Shown: piece after piece, positions 23,901-36,700 of the stretch
How positions within the stretch are numbered: the first letter of the stretch is position 1
How the letters are laid out: the number at the start of each line of letters is the position of its first letter
Assembly: GCA_947579605.1 (NCBI GenBank)
Contig: OX388313.1
Span: forward strand, 25,919,214-25,983,213
Source of the DNA: Athripsodes cinereus
Taxonomy: Eukaryota; Arthropoda; Insecta; Trichoptera; Leptoceridae
DNA: 64,000 nt
Reading direction: 5' to 3'
The notes under the pieces: generated by a model
Told to the model about the DNA's origin: nothing
Seen by the model: only the letters and a program-made list of their open reading frames with translations
Databases searched by the model: none
Program-made: the position numbers and the translations under genes

Positions 23901-26900
23901 TCACCCACTTGTGGTAGATGCATGAGGGTAATTGTTATAGATCGATTGACAAATTTAATTCATTTATTTATTTAATAAACGACTTATGCCTTTCCAGAGC
24001 ATAAAGAAAATAAGAATACATTTCACATTTACAAATTCTCATAAATTCAAAAATACCCATTGAAAATTACAAGCGTTTATTATTGATATCTATAGACAAA
24101 TAATTCAAATATCTTCACGCATTTAAAATTAAAATGGACAAGTGAATATGTGTGTACTTAAAAGCACGATTTCGTGTGATTAACTTATTCTTTGATGCTT
24201 AGAGCCTATGTCAGCTGTCAATAGTTCATTAGTTATTATCATGTGATGTTATTGGTTTATAAAATGTACACCTTGATATGCGAGCTTTTAAAATAAAATA
24301 AGTTCAATACCAAAAATAATCCCACCTCCTGATTTCGATTAATTGTTGGAGGAAAAAAATGATATACGTAGTTACACAAGTATTAGATTCTGTTACCGTA
24401 TAAAAATACAGAAGAAAATTACAGTAAATACGCTCTAAGTACAAAGAAAGCAACGAGTTATTTGCAAGCAACGAATATCTAATAGACATATTCTATTTAA
24501 TTGGTACGACAAAGGTTGATGAGGAAATGAAAAGATGCATTCTTCTTGAATGTCTTAATTTATTTGTTGGCATGGAGAGAATATGTTACATGTTTATTTC
24601 ATGCAGCTGATATGCCGTGATGGTATAGTATCAATAGTAGTTGATAAATGATTTGGAGAGCACACCAAAATGTGACAGTCGAAAAATCAATAGATTTCTA
24701 TAACGTGAAAGGGAAGGAACTTCCGTATATCACAGATTGCCTGTAGATAATCATTAAGTAATTTAGACGCACGTGTTTTCACAGTCAATCACCGATCATA
24801 AAATAAAACAAAAAACAAAATCATGTGGAGATAACATAATATCAATATTATTAATTTTTTACTACGGAAGGGACAGAATACAAAACTATTTTACGTATCA
24901 TGTTTCAAATTTAAAAGAATAAATTATTAATTAAAATGCTAAATTAATTCCTTACAACTAGAGATGTATCATATAAGTGATTGTACCGGATAACGCTTAT
25001 CCGACGAGAACTTTTATTCGATGTTGTGTTTGAATTGTTTTGTTGGAATGCCTGAGTTCCTTCTCCCTGATTCCCGCTGCCTTTTGGCTTCCCTCGAGTG
25101 GGACTGGGACTCAACAGTTTTAAGCGTATTATTTCGACGATATTGCTTTGTGGACTTTTTGGGTGGAGTTTTTGGGTGGAGTAAGTTGGGACAAAATGCA
25201 TTATGCCTGTAATGGGGGGCAATATTAATCATAAATTGCTTGTAATCTACTATGCTCTATAATATATATGTTTGTTCTTATTAAATAAATAAAACTAATA
25301 CCAGATATTTGATAACAGTCCTATTTTAGAAAATTCGGTCGATCCCGTTACAGATTTTTTCTCGACTTTTTCTAGCCAAAGAGGACATTTTTTCAGCTCC
25401 TTAATTTTAATATTTGAAGGGTACACGAATAAAACAAGAAATGTCCATGTATCTTGCATATGAGAAAACTCATATTTAAAATATAATGATAATGTCATTA
25501 TGGTGACAAAAGTATATAAGACATTGCTTGTTTTTACGCAGTTTTGAATAGTTTTCTGAACAAATAATATAATCAGGAAAATGTTGCAATCAAAATATCA
25601 TTTTCTTAGAAAAATGTGACATCTCCTGTTTTGTTCGTGTACCCTTCATTTGGTATAATATTTTAAGAAATCACTTTCCCAAATATATAAATTTGGGTAA
25701 AATATTGAAATAACTTCGCACAAATGGTTGTGCTAGCAGACTAGCCAATATATAATAAATATGCAAGCTGTCCTCTTTGTGTCAACAAACAATGACAAGA
25801 TTTGGGATGGTGGCATACCTAATCACTGAATTTAAGATGGGAAATATTATTTTACAGGACACTCAAAGACTTATGGAAAAGAGTGGTAGATGTATTCATT
25901 ACTGCGTATTCCACGACTAGAAAATGTTACATATTTATTTTCAAATCATCTATACCATAGCCCACAAGCAGAGTGGTCGACAAATTAACTGCATGTAATA
26001 AACATGCATGTTGTCCTCTCTGTGCCAACAAAAATAAGGCATTAAGAGGCCTGAAGATGGACTGGTTCCGGAAGGGCTCTGTTATTAATAAAGCTATTAA
26101 GTGAAAGAAAGGAGTATTTTTTGTTTTATTCTTTTTATCAATTCGTTAAAATGAGCTTTCATAGTGTTAACACCGAAAGAATCAAACAAATTAATGTCTG
26201 TCCGAAAAGTAGATTGAAAGCAGAGACCGAATATTTTCAGGATATTCGTACTTATACATGTATATAATATCTCTATTTAAACATGTTTTTAACGATATCG
26301 ATATTTGATGTATGCGTCATTCTCATACATATTAATTCATAATGATGTCGTTACATATTTAACAATAATTAGTTTAAGTAAAACTTCTTTATATTTGATT
26401 AACAATCTATGCGAAACATTGATTTTTCCCAATATTAATCAGTTTCGTTATTGATATCGTAAAGTTCAAACCTGTTCCTTGATCGTAATGAAATAAATCA
26501 TCGCTAATTATATTAATTTTATTTTTGACTTTTATATTTGTTTATTGTGAATCTGTGTATCAAGTTTTTGATCATTTTCTAAAGTTTTTCATTGAAATAA
26601 TTATATCGATTGTCCTTAGACATAAAGTGAAAGTTTTTAAGCTTATGAACTGTTTATTCAATGTTCAAAAGATTATTATATAATTTGAATTTTAAACAAT
26701 AACAGTAGTAAAATTAAGTCTCATAGAAAATGATAACATATAAATTAATTAATAAATAAATAAATATTTTATAAACAAGTTAATGTGATTGGTACTACAC
26801 TGTAATGTTCGAGAACTATGTAAACTTTTATAAAACTTGTAAAGGGATGAATGCAATCAACAAAAAATCTTAAAAAATTAAAAAATATTTTTCAAGATGC

Positions 26901-29900
26901 AGAATTCACGATATTTTGCATCAAATGAAAATCTTATCTGATATATATTCCAATTTCATTTCATTTCAAAATATAAAAATAATAATATATAAAAATAATA
27001 AAAGAAAACATCGTGAAATTATGCACCAGATAATTGAATTAATTGGTTTTATGATTATAATTAGCTAAAGTGTATTTTTATAGTCATTAAATAACTTAAT
27101 AAAAAGTAAGAGTCTCATAGCCAGTCTCATTGATAATAACAAATAAAACTTCAATAATGGTTACGTGTGTATCACAGAAGACACATAATACCTAGTACAA
27201 CAAGTGGCATTTTGAATTAATTGTATTTAATAGATTCAAATCACGTTTTCAAACGAAATGTGCATACAAAGACTATTCGTCAGTTATTGTTCCTTCTAAA
27301 TTATCATTATAAATTTAATTCACACCTAAGACTTTTATAAACAAAGGATTGAATTGAAATAAATTGTGTGTTTATGTAATACCTAATAATCTGTGAAAGA
27401 TTTTCATAGAGAAAATTGGAAAATAGAAACTCTTTTCTACAAATTTATTTTATGATAGACGTTGTGCTGCTAAATAAACTTGTTTATTAGTCATAATTAT
27501 TTTAATAATATGCCGATTTTTTCTTAATTCGATAATAATATTGTACAATCTCCGCGGCAGTGTTGTGGCTTTATACGATGTTACGTTACTACAAAACAAG
27601 TTATGATGAACAACATACAAATGTTTTGTTTTGTTGTGTTTTGGTCTTGTATTTGACAATATTAAATTTGGCGGATTGTGTTGCAGTGAAAGATTTAAGA
27701 TGGCAGACCGGCAGACAAGATGGTGCTGGTCCCTACGCTTACAATCAGGATCAATGGGTCGGATATGAGGATAAAAAATCCATCACTGAAAAGGTAAGCT
27801 TCTTCATAATTTATCGTCTCATTGGTAAAAAGTCAATGATAATAATAAATAATAATTTTACAACTTATATCATCTTTAGGATGCTTTACAGCATTTATAG
27901 GATCTATAAAAAAATAATTATATTTACTGAAAAAATATCGTAATTTATATGCGAAGTAGTTCAGATAATACATTTAATAACACAAAAAAAAATCTGGTCG
28001 GTGTCTGGCATCTGTTGGTGGCTGATCAAACACCAAATTTGATTAATTTTTATCAATAAAATGGTTACAGTAGAAATAAAAAAAGTAAGAAGAAATATGT
28101 TTACCTATATAATATATAGAATAGTTTTATATTCCTTCTGTATGATGGTGATTTTGATTATGGAATTTATTTACTCTCCGAAGTTGTATTGATAATTTTC
28201 TTTTTCAAAGAGCCCAGCGCTTCTCTCGGGAGTACAAAGCAGAAACAAACAGAAAAAAAATCTTACTATTTCGAACAATTCTGAGCCAATTGAATCTAAA
28301 ATCACCTCTTCACATGACATTCGAAACCCTCTGATATCGTTGTTATTTTTTAAATATTTTTCTTTTACATTTTCTTTTAAACAATAGGTATATTTTTTTA
28401 ATACAGATTTTTTGAATTTTTGACAAAAGGTTGAATATGCTGTGAAGCAAGGACTCGGTGGTGCATTGGCTTGGTCAATAGATTTAGATGACTTCAGCAA
28501 CATGTGCTGTGAGGAGCCTTTCCCTCTTCTGAGAGCTATTGGAAGAGCCCTGAATAGACGTTCTGTTCCTCCTCTGCCCACACAACCATGCATGAGACCA
28601 GATCCACCAAACACACCTGCTCCACCAGTGATGACTACAGTCTTTGACTCAGGTTTGAATTTTAGTTTAACTGAAATTGAAGAATTTATAGTGATATAAA
28701 GTGAGGAATTAGGATATTAGAAATATGAGAAGATGCGAGACGAGTGTTGTGAATGGGATGAAGCAAAAGGATGATGAATCGATGACATAGAAAGTATATT
28801 ATTTATCTTAATGAATAAGCATATGAGAATGCATCCGCCCGAAAAACACGTAAACCAAAGTCTCGTGGAAGACTGCATGTTGAGTAAGAGAAATCGGCAT
28901 GCATATTTGAAAATAAATAGCTTGATATGCATTTACTTGAAGTTATATTTTTTTGTTTGATTATTAATATTTTAGGAGCGCCAGGTGCACCTTCTACTCC
29001 CGTACATAATCACGAAGCAACGACCACTTCTCCATGGTGGTCTCCTTCCACCACTCCCAGCGAGCGTCCTACTCAATCCTCTACCCCTTGGTGGGCAACA
29101 ACCACCACTACAGAGAGACAGACAACAACTACAACCACTACTACTACGACATTTAGACCACCATCCACCCCAGTTAGCGATACCGGTAAGAGACTCTATC
29201 TGTTTATACCATCATGGTGAGAACTTCAGTAACCACACTCTTAACGGATGACCCTTATCCAGTGGCAAAAGAGTTTAGAGATCCAATTGTGAGCGACCAC
29301 AAGAAGAATAAATGAATAAATTGATACCGATTTAAAAAATAGTCAGGCTTTATTAAGTCGAAGCTTTACACCGTAACAAGACTAATCATTGTTTGCAAAT
29401 GTTAAGGTTTTACTTAAATAGATTGGGATAAAACTTATTCTATGTTTACGAGTACGGTTAATATAATTTACTTAACGGATGAGAAAAATTCAAAATGTAT
29501 AAAAAACGATTTTTTTTCGATACGCCTATAATTATTCATTGTTTGACTATTTTGTTTTCAGGGTTATCAGCTCCATGTCAATCTGGAACCTATAAATCTG
29601 ATCCCAATAGTTGTACATCATATCTCTTATGTACGGGAGGAGAATATAAGAAACAATCTTGCGCACCCGGTCTACATTGGAGCGCCTCAGACAACCTCTG
29701 CAATTGGCCATCTGCGGCCAAGTGTGAAGGAGGAAATCAAGGTACAACACAGCCTACAAGGAAACCTCCAACAACACAATATCAAACAACTAAACCATCT
29801 TGGGATCAACCGACTACAAGACAAACAACTAAACCATCATGGGATCAGCAGACTACAAGACAAACAACAACAAACAGACCTACAAAAAAACCTGGAAGAC

Positions 29901-32900
29901 CACAGAAAAAACCAGAAAAGGTTGGTAAAAATGTACAACTGTACTCACAAATAAAATGCTCATTTAGAACTAGTCATAATTATCTAAAAATCATTTTTGT
30001 TTTTTGTTTCAGGGTTGTGTAAATGGGGCTTATTACCCACACACTCAATGTTCCATGTTCAATATTTGTGTCAATGGTATAATGATTTCTCAATCGTGTG
30101 CTCCTGGTGAAGGATGGAGTCAAGGCTTATCAATATGTGCCCCCGGAGTTTGTAGGCAAAGGAAGCCAGTTAGACCGGTTACAAAACCAAAATACACATA
30201 CTATTTCCGAGGTAAAGAAAAAAACCGTTAATCAAAATTTTTACTCAGTTTATTGTTACTTTGTTCACAAAAGGTTAATTTAAGAGGTGTGGATGTTATT
30301 CAATGGATTATAGAGGATTCAATAACGTGAACGTAGCTTCGCAAATTGTACTTCGCAAGTTGTTTTTCCTACGCCGAGGATCGAACTCAAGGCCCAATTA
30401 GTCATTAGCCATTTAATTAGGAAAACCAGTGGTTAACACACTCGCCTTGCAAGACGTGAGTCTTGGGTCCTGGGTTCGATATTAGACGTGGACAATACAG
30501 CAATGCTCACTTTTCGAGACTTAATTCATGTGAATGGATCCTCTAGACTAGTATAAACTTCAAATGAAAAAGTCAACTTCGTAACTTTTGCGTAACGCAA
30601 GGTAAATGTAATTGTTACAGTTCTTTCTAGAAAATCAAGATCTACAAAAAGGTCTTATGAAGTATTGGCAGTAATAATGTTTTTTTTGTTTCTATTTGTG
30701 TGAATCTTATTTATTTATTTATTTCATCTCATAAACGGCAAAGCCTTAAACAAATGTCAATATATTATGTCAATATATATTTATTTATGTTTTCTAGAAC
30801 AATCGTGTCAAGAAGGAGAGTACTACCAACATCCAAATGATATTTGCCAATATTTGTTCTGTGTTCACGGACAGAAAATACCATTCTCGTGCACACCGGG
30901 TCTTCATTGGAATCAGGTAAAATAGTCATCACAATCATTGTTATATATAATATGTATGAGGTGTCCGTTTCATCAAGAATCAACCGAAAACGTGAAATGT
31001 TTAACTATACGTTTAACATTAAAAATCTCATTTTTTTATAATATGACGTTCCGTGTAGTCGCCGGTAAATAGGTCTTCCATTCTTTTCTGTAAGTTTCCG
31101 AGTGTTCTGCAAAAGGCAGATTTTCGAAAAATATCACGTTAAATACATTCAAGATTTTCAATTCAGTGATGAGCTATAGGTATTACCCATCTTAAATGTC
31201 TTATTATTATATTGGCACAGAGAGAAAAGATTGCTTGTTTATTAGGTATATGAAGTTAGTCTGCTGTCTACCTCACTTGTGAGCTATGGAAGTTCAAAAC
31301 TGATTCATGACGATGCGCAAATCCTGTGTTCGCAAATAAATCTAAAAAATATATTTTAGACATCATATGACGTGATAATCATATTTTTTTTATTTTAACC
31401 TTATTTTCAGAATATGAAAAATTGCGATTGGCCAAAAACAAAACAGCAATGCTCACATGCTCAATATGAACCTAACGAAACTGAAGGTGCTTCCGTGGAT
31501 TATGAAGAATCTGAAGAATTTGTACCTGACGTAACACAAAAACCAGTTACTCCAGATAATTCTTATTGGACACCTTCTAGACCATCTACAACTACACCAA
31601 CACCAAATGTCGATGAAAACGACGTGGAACCATTAAATGGTGGGTAAATGTAAATTAATGGGGTAGTTTTTTTCCATAAGTGTTCGAATATTCCATAAAA
31701 TGCACGTTTTGTATCACGTATCATGAATTAAACTATTTCAAGACATTAAATAACTTCAGTTCAGAGGAATACCATTCATAATAATAGTGATAAAATGAAC
31801 AGTTTTAATTTAGCGCCGTTTTGAACCACCGCAACGGCGCATCCTGATTGTCTTTAATTTTTTATTGATACAGAGAAGACAACTTTTGCCAACGCTCGGA
31901 CACTGTTGGTCAAAAAATTATCAAAATTAAAATTATTAACGAAAAAGTTTTTCGTTATTTTTTTAGTCGTTTATGTATGTTACCTATTTTGAATATGATT
32001 AAATTTTTATTGGCACGGATAACAACCTGCAATTTTGTTACGTGGTCTGCTCTACTAGTTAAGCATCTTGTGATAGATATATGCCGTGATGGTCAAGCTA
32101 TGTACAAAGAATTATCTAATAAACTCTCATTTTAGGTAATTACAAAGTGGTTTGTTACTTCACCAATTGGGCTTGGTACAGAAGCGGTATTGGTAAATAC
32201 TACCCAGAGGATATTGATCCAAAACTTTGTACGCACATTGTATATGGCTTTGCAGTATTGGACTACGAAAATCTAATCATAAAAGCTCATGACTCTTGGG
32301 CTGATTTTGATAATAGTAAGTATAATCTATCAAAATATCTTAAATATGAAAAAAATACGAATCAATTTAAAATTGAGCTTAAATTGAAATTAAGTTGAGC
32401 ATGAGTGTATCTAATGCGGTGTCATTTTTCAGAGTTCTACGAAAGGGTGACTGCTTTCAAGAAGTTTGGTATCAAAGTACTTTTGGCTTTGGGTGGTTGG
32501 AATGATTCAGCTGGAGATAAATATAGCAGATTGGTTAACAATCCTAGCTCAAGAACAAGATTCATTAATCATGTCCTATCGTTTTTGGAAAAACATAACT
32601 TTGATGGTTTGGACCTTGACTGGGAATATCCAGTTTGCTGGCAGGTAAATTTACATTTCAATAATTTGCAGACATACAACATACGAGTGTATATGCATAT
32701 ATCTTCTTTCTCTGGTCTTAGTTGGTTTTCTCCAGAGCTCCCTGCCCATTCTTATTTTCAAGACCTTTGGTCAATCCAAAACAAGTCTTTCATGTTTTAT
32801 ATTTTATTTTATTTCAGACCGATTGTTCTAAAGGACCAGAATCTGATAAAGCAGCGTTTTCATTATGGGTGAGAGAACTCAGTGCAGCATTGAAACCACG

Positions 32901-33741
32901 TGGTCTGTTACTCTCTGCAGCTGTCTCCGCAAGTAAAACAATCATAGATGCCGGGTACGATGTACCAGTTATGTCCGATAAAATGGATTGGATAGCCGTC
33001 ATGACATACGATTTCCACGGCCAATGGGATAAGAAGACCGGACACATAGCACCATTATACGTCCATCCTGATGATGATGTTACTTTCTTCAATGCAGTAC
33101 GTAAATATTTTATTTTTTGTACGATAAATAATTTACCATACCGATATTCCTAGAATATAGTAGAATCATTATGTCCCTATTTACTATAATAAAATTTATT
33201 TTCAGAACTACTCCATGAATTACTGGATAGACAAAGGTGCAGCGCGACAAAAATTAGTGATGGGAATGCCACTTTATGGACAATCCTTTACTACGGGTGT
33301 TAATTGGGATACTCCTCCAGCTTTGTTGGCTAACAAAGATAAAACGGGACTCAATGTACCAGCAAGAACCGGAGGACAAGCTGGTGAATATACAAAGTCA
33401 TCAGGATTCTTGTCATATTATGAGGTTTGTATTTATCAACATTACAAAACAATTTAAAATATCTAAATACATATATCATTTGATTTTTCATAAAGACATG
33501 AATAAAAAATGGAGATAACATAAATTAAAAATTTCAGATTTGTGAACGTATCAAGAATCGTGGATGGGTAGTAGAACAAGACCCTCTAGGAAGAATGGGT
33601 CCTCACGCATACAAAGGAGACCAATGGGTTGGATTTGATGACAGAGCAATGATAAAAAAGAAAACAGAATTCGTCATTTCTATGGGTCTGGCTGGTGCAA
33701 TGGTGTGGGCTCTTGACTTGGATGACTTCAAAAATAGGTAT

Positions 33742-33776
<35 letters not shown>

Positions 33777-36700
33777 CACAGTGAACGGCTATATAAGCCT
33801 TTTACATAGAAAAGAAAAAATACAATAAAAACAACAGATAGTGAAAACATATAACAAAAGTATCTACCCACACAAACACACCAGCAATGCATAGGTACAC
33901 AGCAAAATAATGTTATCAATCAAGTAAGCACCTTATAATATAATACAAAGAATAATAATAATAGGTATGATGGTACAAAGAACACAGCAAAAAAAAAGAA
34001 TACAAGGTATGTAGGTAGGCTATAACAATATTAGCAATCAAAATGCAACAAATCTCTGTAAAACTATTCTATGAAGTATAACTTAATAATATCAAAAAAT
34101 AAAATAGTAATAATATATGCTAGGTACCAAGTACCCGCACACTGCGCCTTTCCATATAGCATAGTTCGGCAACCATCGTTAACAGTGCGCAGTGCAAATG
34201 GTACAGACGACATTGAAATAATTTTTTACAAACAATTTATATAAAGTAGACGGAGAAAAAATAAAAAATAAAATAAAAATAATAATAGTATAGTGCAAAA
34301 TGCACCTAGAATAGATATAAATATATAATTCTTATCAACTATGTATATAACAATAATAAACAAAAAATAGAAATAGAAACAAAATTTACATCATAAAAGT
34401 TAAATGTGAGGGTCAAATGTTTTTTTTCAGAAATGATTGAAGGGCCGAAAGGTTAGTATTATGTAAATCCACGTTTGACAAATGCTCATTACCTAAGCGA
34501 TGCAATCGCGGAAATAGTGTATGACTTATGTAGTTAGTGGAACAGTTTTCAAAGTAAAAAGTTTCGGGATTCCTAGTATTACGCCCAGGTACACGAAAAT
34601 AAATAAGCTGTAACAAATTTGGGTCGTCAAAAAAACTATTTATAATTTTAAATAAAAATAACAAATCGCTCACGATTCTTCTGCAAGCCAAACTTTCCAA
34701 ATTTAGTACTAACTGTAAACGCTCGTAATTAAGCTCTTCCCTGGGAATGCGTAGCTTATAATTTATAAACCTTAAAAATCTGTGTTGGACACGCTCTATA
34801 TTTTTGATATGAATATCATAGGTCGGTGACCAAATCGGGGAGTTATATTCTAATTGGCTACGTACTAGTGACTTATATAGGAGAGTAATTGCCTGAACGT
34901 TACTAAAGTATTTACAGTAGAATACAGTAGAAGACATTTACAGTAGAATAAATCGTCGCGCATCTTATAATAATATACACTCAACATAGTACTCTTCCAA
35001 AGGTACGAAATTTTCATATATTCAGTAATATTTTATACATGTTATCATACATCGCTAGAACAACATCAAGAATGTTATAATAATATTTATCAAGAGGGTA
35101 GTTTACTATTTATTAACTATCGTGCACTTGTAATTTAAGTATAAGTTTTATCTCACCTACGTCACGAGTCATCGTAGCCGAGTTGGTAAAGTCGCAACAT
35201 AAAGCTAAATCGACTGACTTGTGTTCGATCCCGACCCACACCACATCAGATTGAATATTTTTTTCATAAATAAAATGGATAGAGAACAACCTCAGGTGCA
35301 AACCAGAGCCAGAAAAATGAAATATACCGGTAGAATACCGCCATCTAACGATGAAAAAAATAAAGACAGGACATCTGTTGTACTGGAGAAGAATTATAAC
35401 AGGAATTCATCGAGTAGAGTTTCAACGCCGCCATCTAGCTACGACATCTCAAAACATAGCAGAAAAAATAGTAATAATAATACTCAAGATGAAAGGGGTC
35501 TGGAAAATGTTGACAACTCCTTGAAAGAATTCCTACTCAACCTAAACAATAGTGTGAATGACGTCAAATACCAAATTCAAAACCAAAACCAAGATTTATT
35601 AAATAAAATGAATGAGATAACAAATAAACTTCATATTATAGACGAACTGGTTACTGAAAACAAACTATTGAAAGATAGGATTATAAATCTCGAGGAGAGA
35701 GTTGTCAATCTGGAGTCTAAGGGCGCTAGCTGTAGTATAGCAGAGATGAATTCTTTAGCACACGAAATGGAAGAAAGGAGTAAAAGAAAAAATAATGTCA
35801 TAATTCGCAATATTCAAGAGAGCTCCCAGGAGAAGACAGAAGAAACACTGAAAGACGACAGGTCAAGGGTTTTCAATATACTGAAAGAAGTCGATCAATC
35901 CTTAATATATGCAGATATTAAATGTTTTAGACTGGGTAAAGAGTTCAATAATAGACCACGTCCAATTAAAGTAATATTAAGGCATTCTAATCATGTTAGT
36001 GAGATATTCAAAAATAGACATAATCTGCCATCAGATTGCAAAATTTATCGTGACCAAACTGTCATTCAGAGAAACCATTATATGAAACTAAAGGAGGAAT
36101 TAAATGCTCGAGTCCGTAATGGGGAGAATAACCTTATCATTAAATATATAAAAGGAATACCTAAAATTATAAAATCGAATCTTTCAAAAAACTCACCTGT
36201 TACTACCAAAATATTCGCGGCATGAAAACGAAACTTAGCGAGCTTCGTCAGGCCATGCCATCTTTCGGATATGATGTTATTCTTCTAACTGAAACTTGGC
36301 TGGACTCGAGTATTTGCTCTTCCGAACTTGGTTTTACCAATTTTAATTTATACAGACTTGACAGAAACTTGCACACGAGTAACAAATCGAGAGGTGGGGG
36401 AGTTTTGATTGCCGTGGATAAATCTTTTCCTAGTAAACAATTGTCTCTTAAATTTAAAAATATTGAGCAAATTTTTGTAATGGTTAAGCTTCCACTGCAT
36501 TCAGTCATCTTTGGATGTACATATATCCCTCCAAATTCTGATGTCACTTTATATAAAAACTATCACGAAGAAATAGAACATATCAGATCTAAACACTTAG
36601 ATAAAAAACTTATATTAGCTGGAGATTTTAATTTACCTGATTGCAGATGGGAAACTAGGAACGGAGGAGAGGACAATGAACGTCATTTAAACCTACAAAT

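Larger units (their letters stand above)
17157..27686 (+). other. 10.5-kb chitinase intron, repeat-rich
   Basis: The donor is GTAAGA and the acceptor TTGTGTTGCAG. It is by far the longest intron in the gene. It contains copies of repeats A and B, reverse-transcriptase tail fragments, an RTE-type fragment (20945-21410) and a hAT-like element (22119-22550). From about 26100 to 27660 it is AT-rich sequence in which I see no gene or clear repeat. A GC-richer block at about 24955-25215 has no recognisable content. Confidence 0.8.
15277..28540 (+). other. Cht10: GH18 domain 2, catalytic Glu replaced by Asn
   Basis: The domain starts LLVCYMTSWAFYR and keeps KVLLAFGGWTDSAGDKYSRL and MTYDYHGGW. Its catalytic motif is FDGLHFDWNYP: the proton-donor Glu is Asn and one Asp is His. 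This predicts a catalytically dead, possibly chitin-binding barrel. I recall the same Glu-to-Asn change in a GH18 domain of other insect Cht10 proteins. A 10.5-kb intron (17157-27686) divides the domain after YYEICKK. The downstream exon resumes in phase with VKDLRWQTGRQDGAGPYAYN, so the split domain is still coding. The domain lacks the phase-0 intron after the AYYE-type block that all four other GH18 domains have. Confidence 0.9.

Noticed and set aside
24944..25232. Overlapping frames on both strands near 25 kb as coding
   Set aside because: They lie inside a chitinase intron, no splice partners or homology were seen, and the longer frames are mutual shadows.
27560..27943. Separate 127-codon gene beginning before exon 27687
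   Set aside because: Only the 27687-27793 part has GH18 homology; the rest reads through the acceptor and donor into intron sequence.
36222..36224. ATG at 36222 as the simple start of LINE copy 2 ORF2
   Set aside because: Conserved endonuclease sequence (YYQNIRG) lies in frame just upstream, so this ATG is internal to the domain, although reinitiation there cannot be fully excluded.
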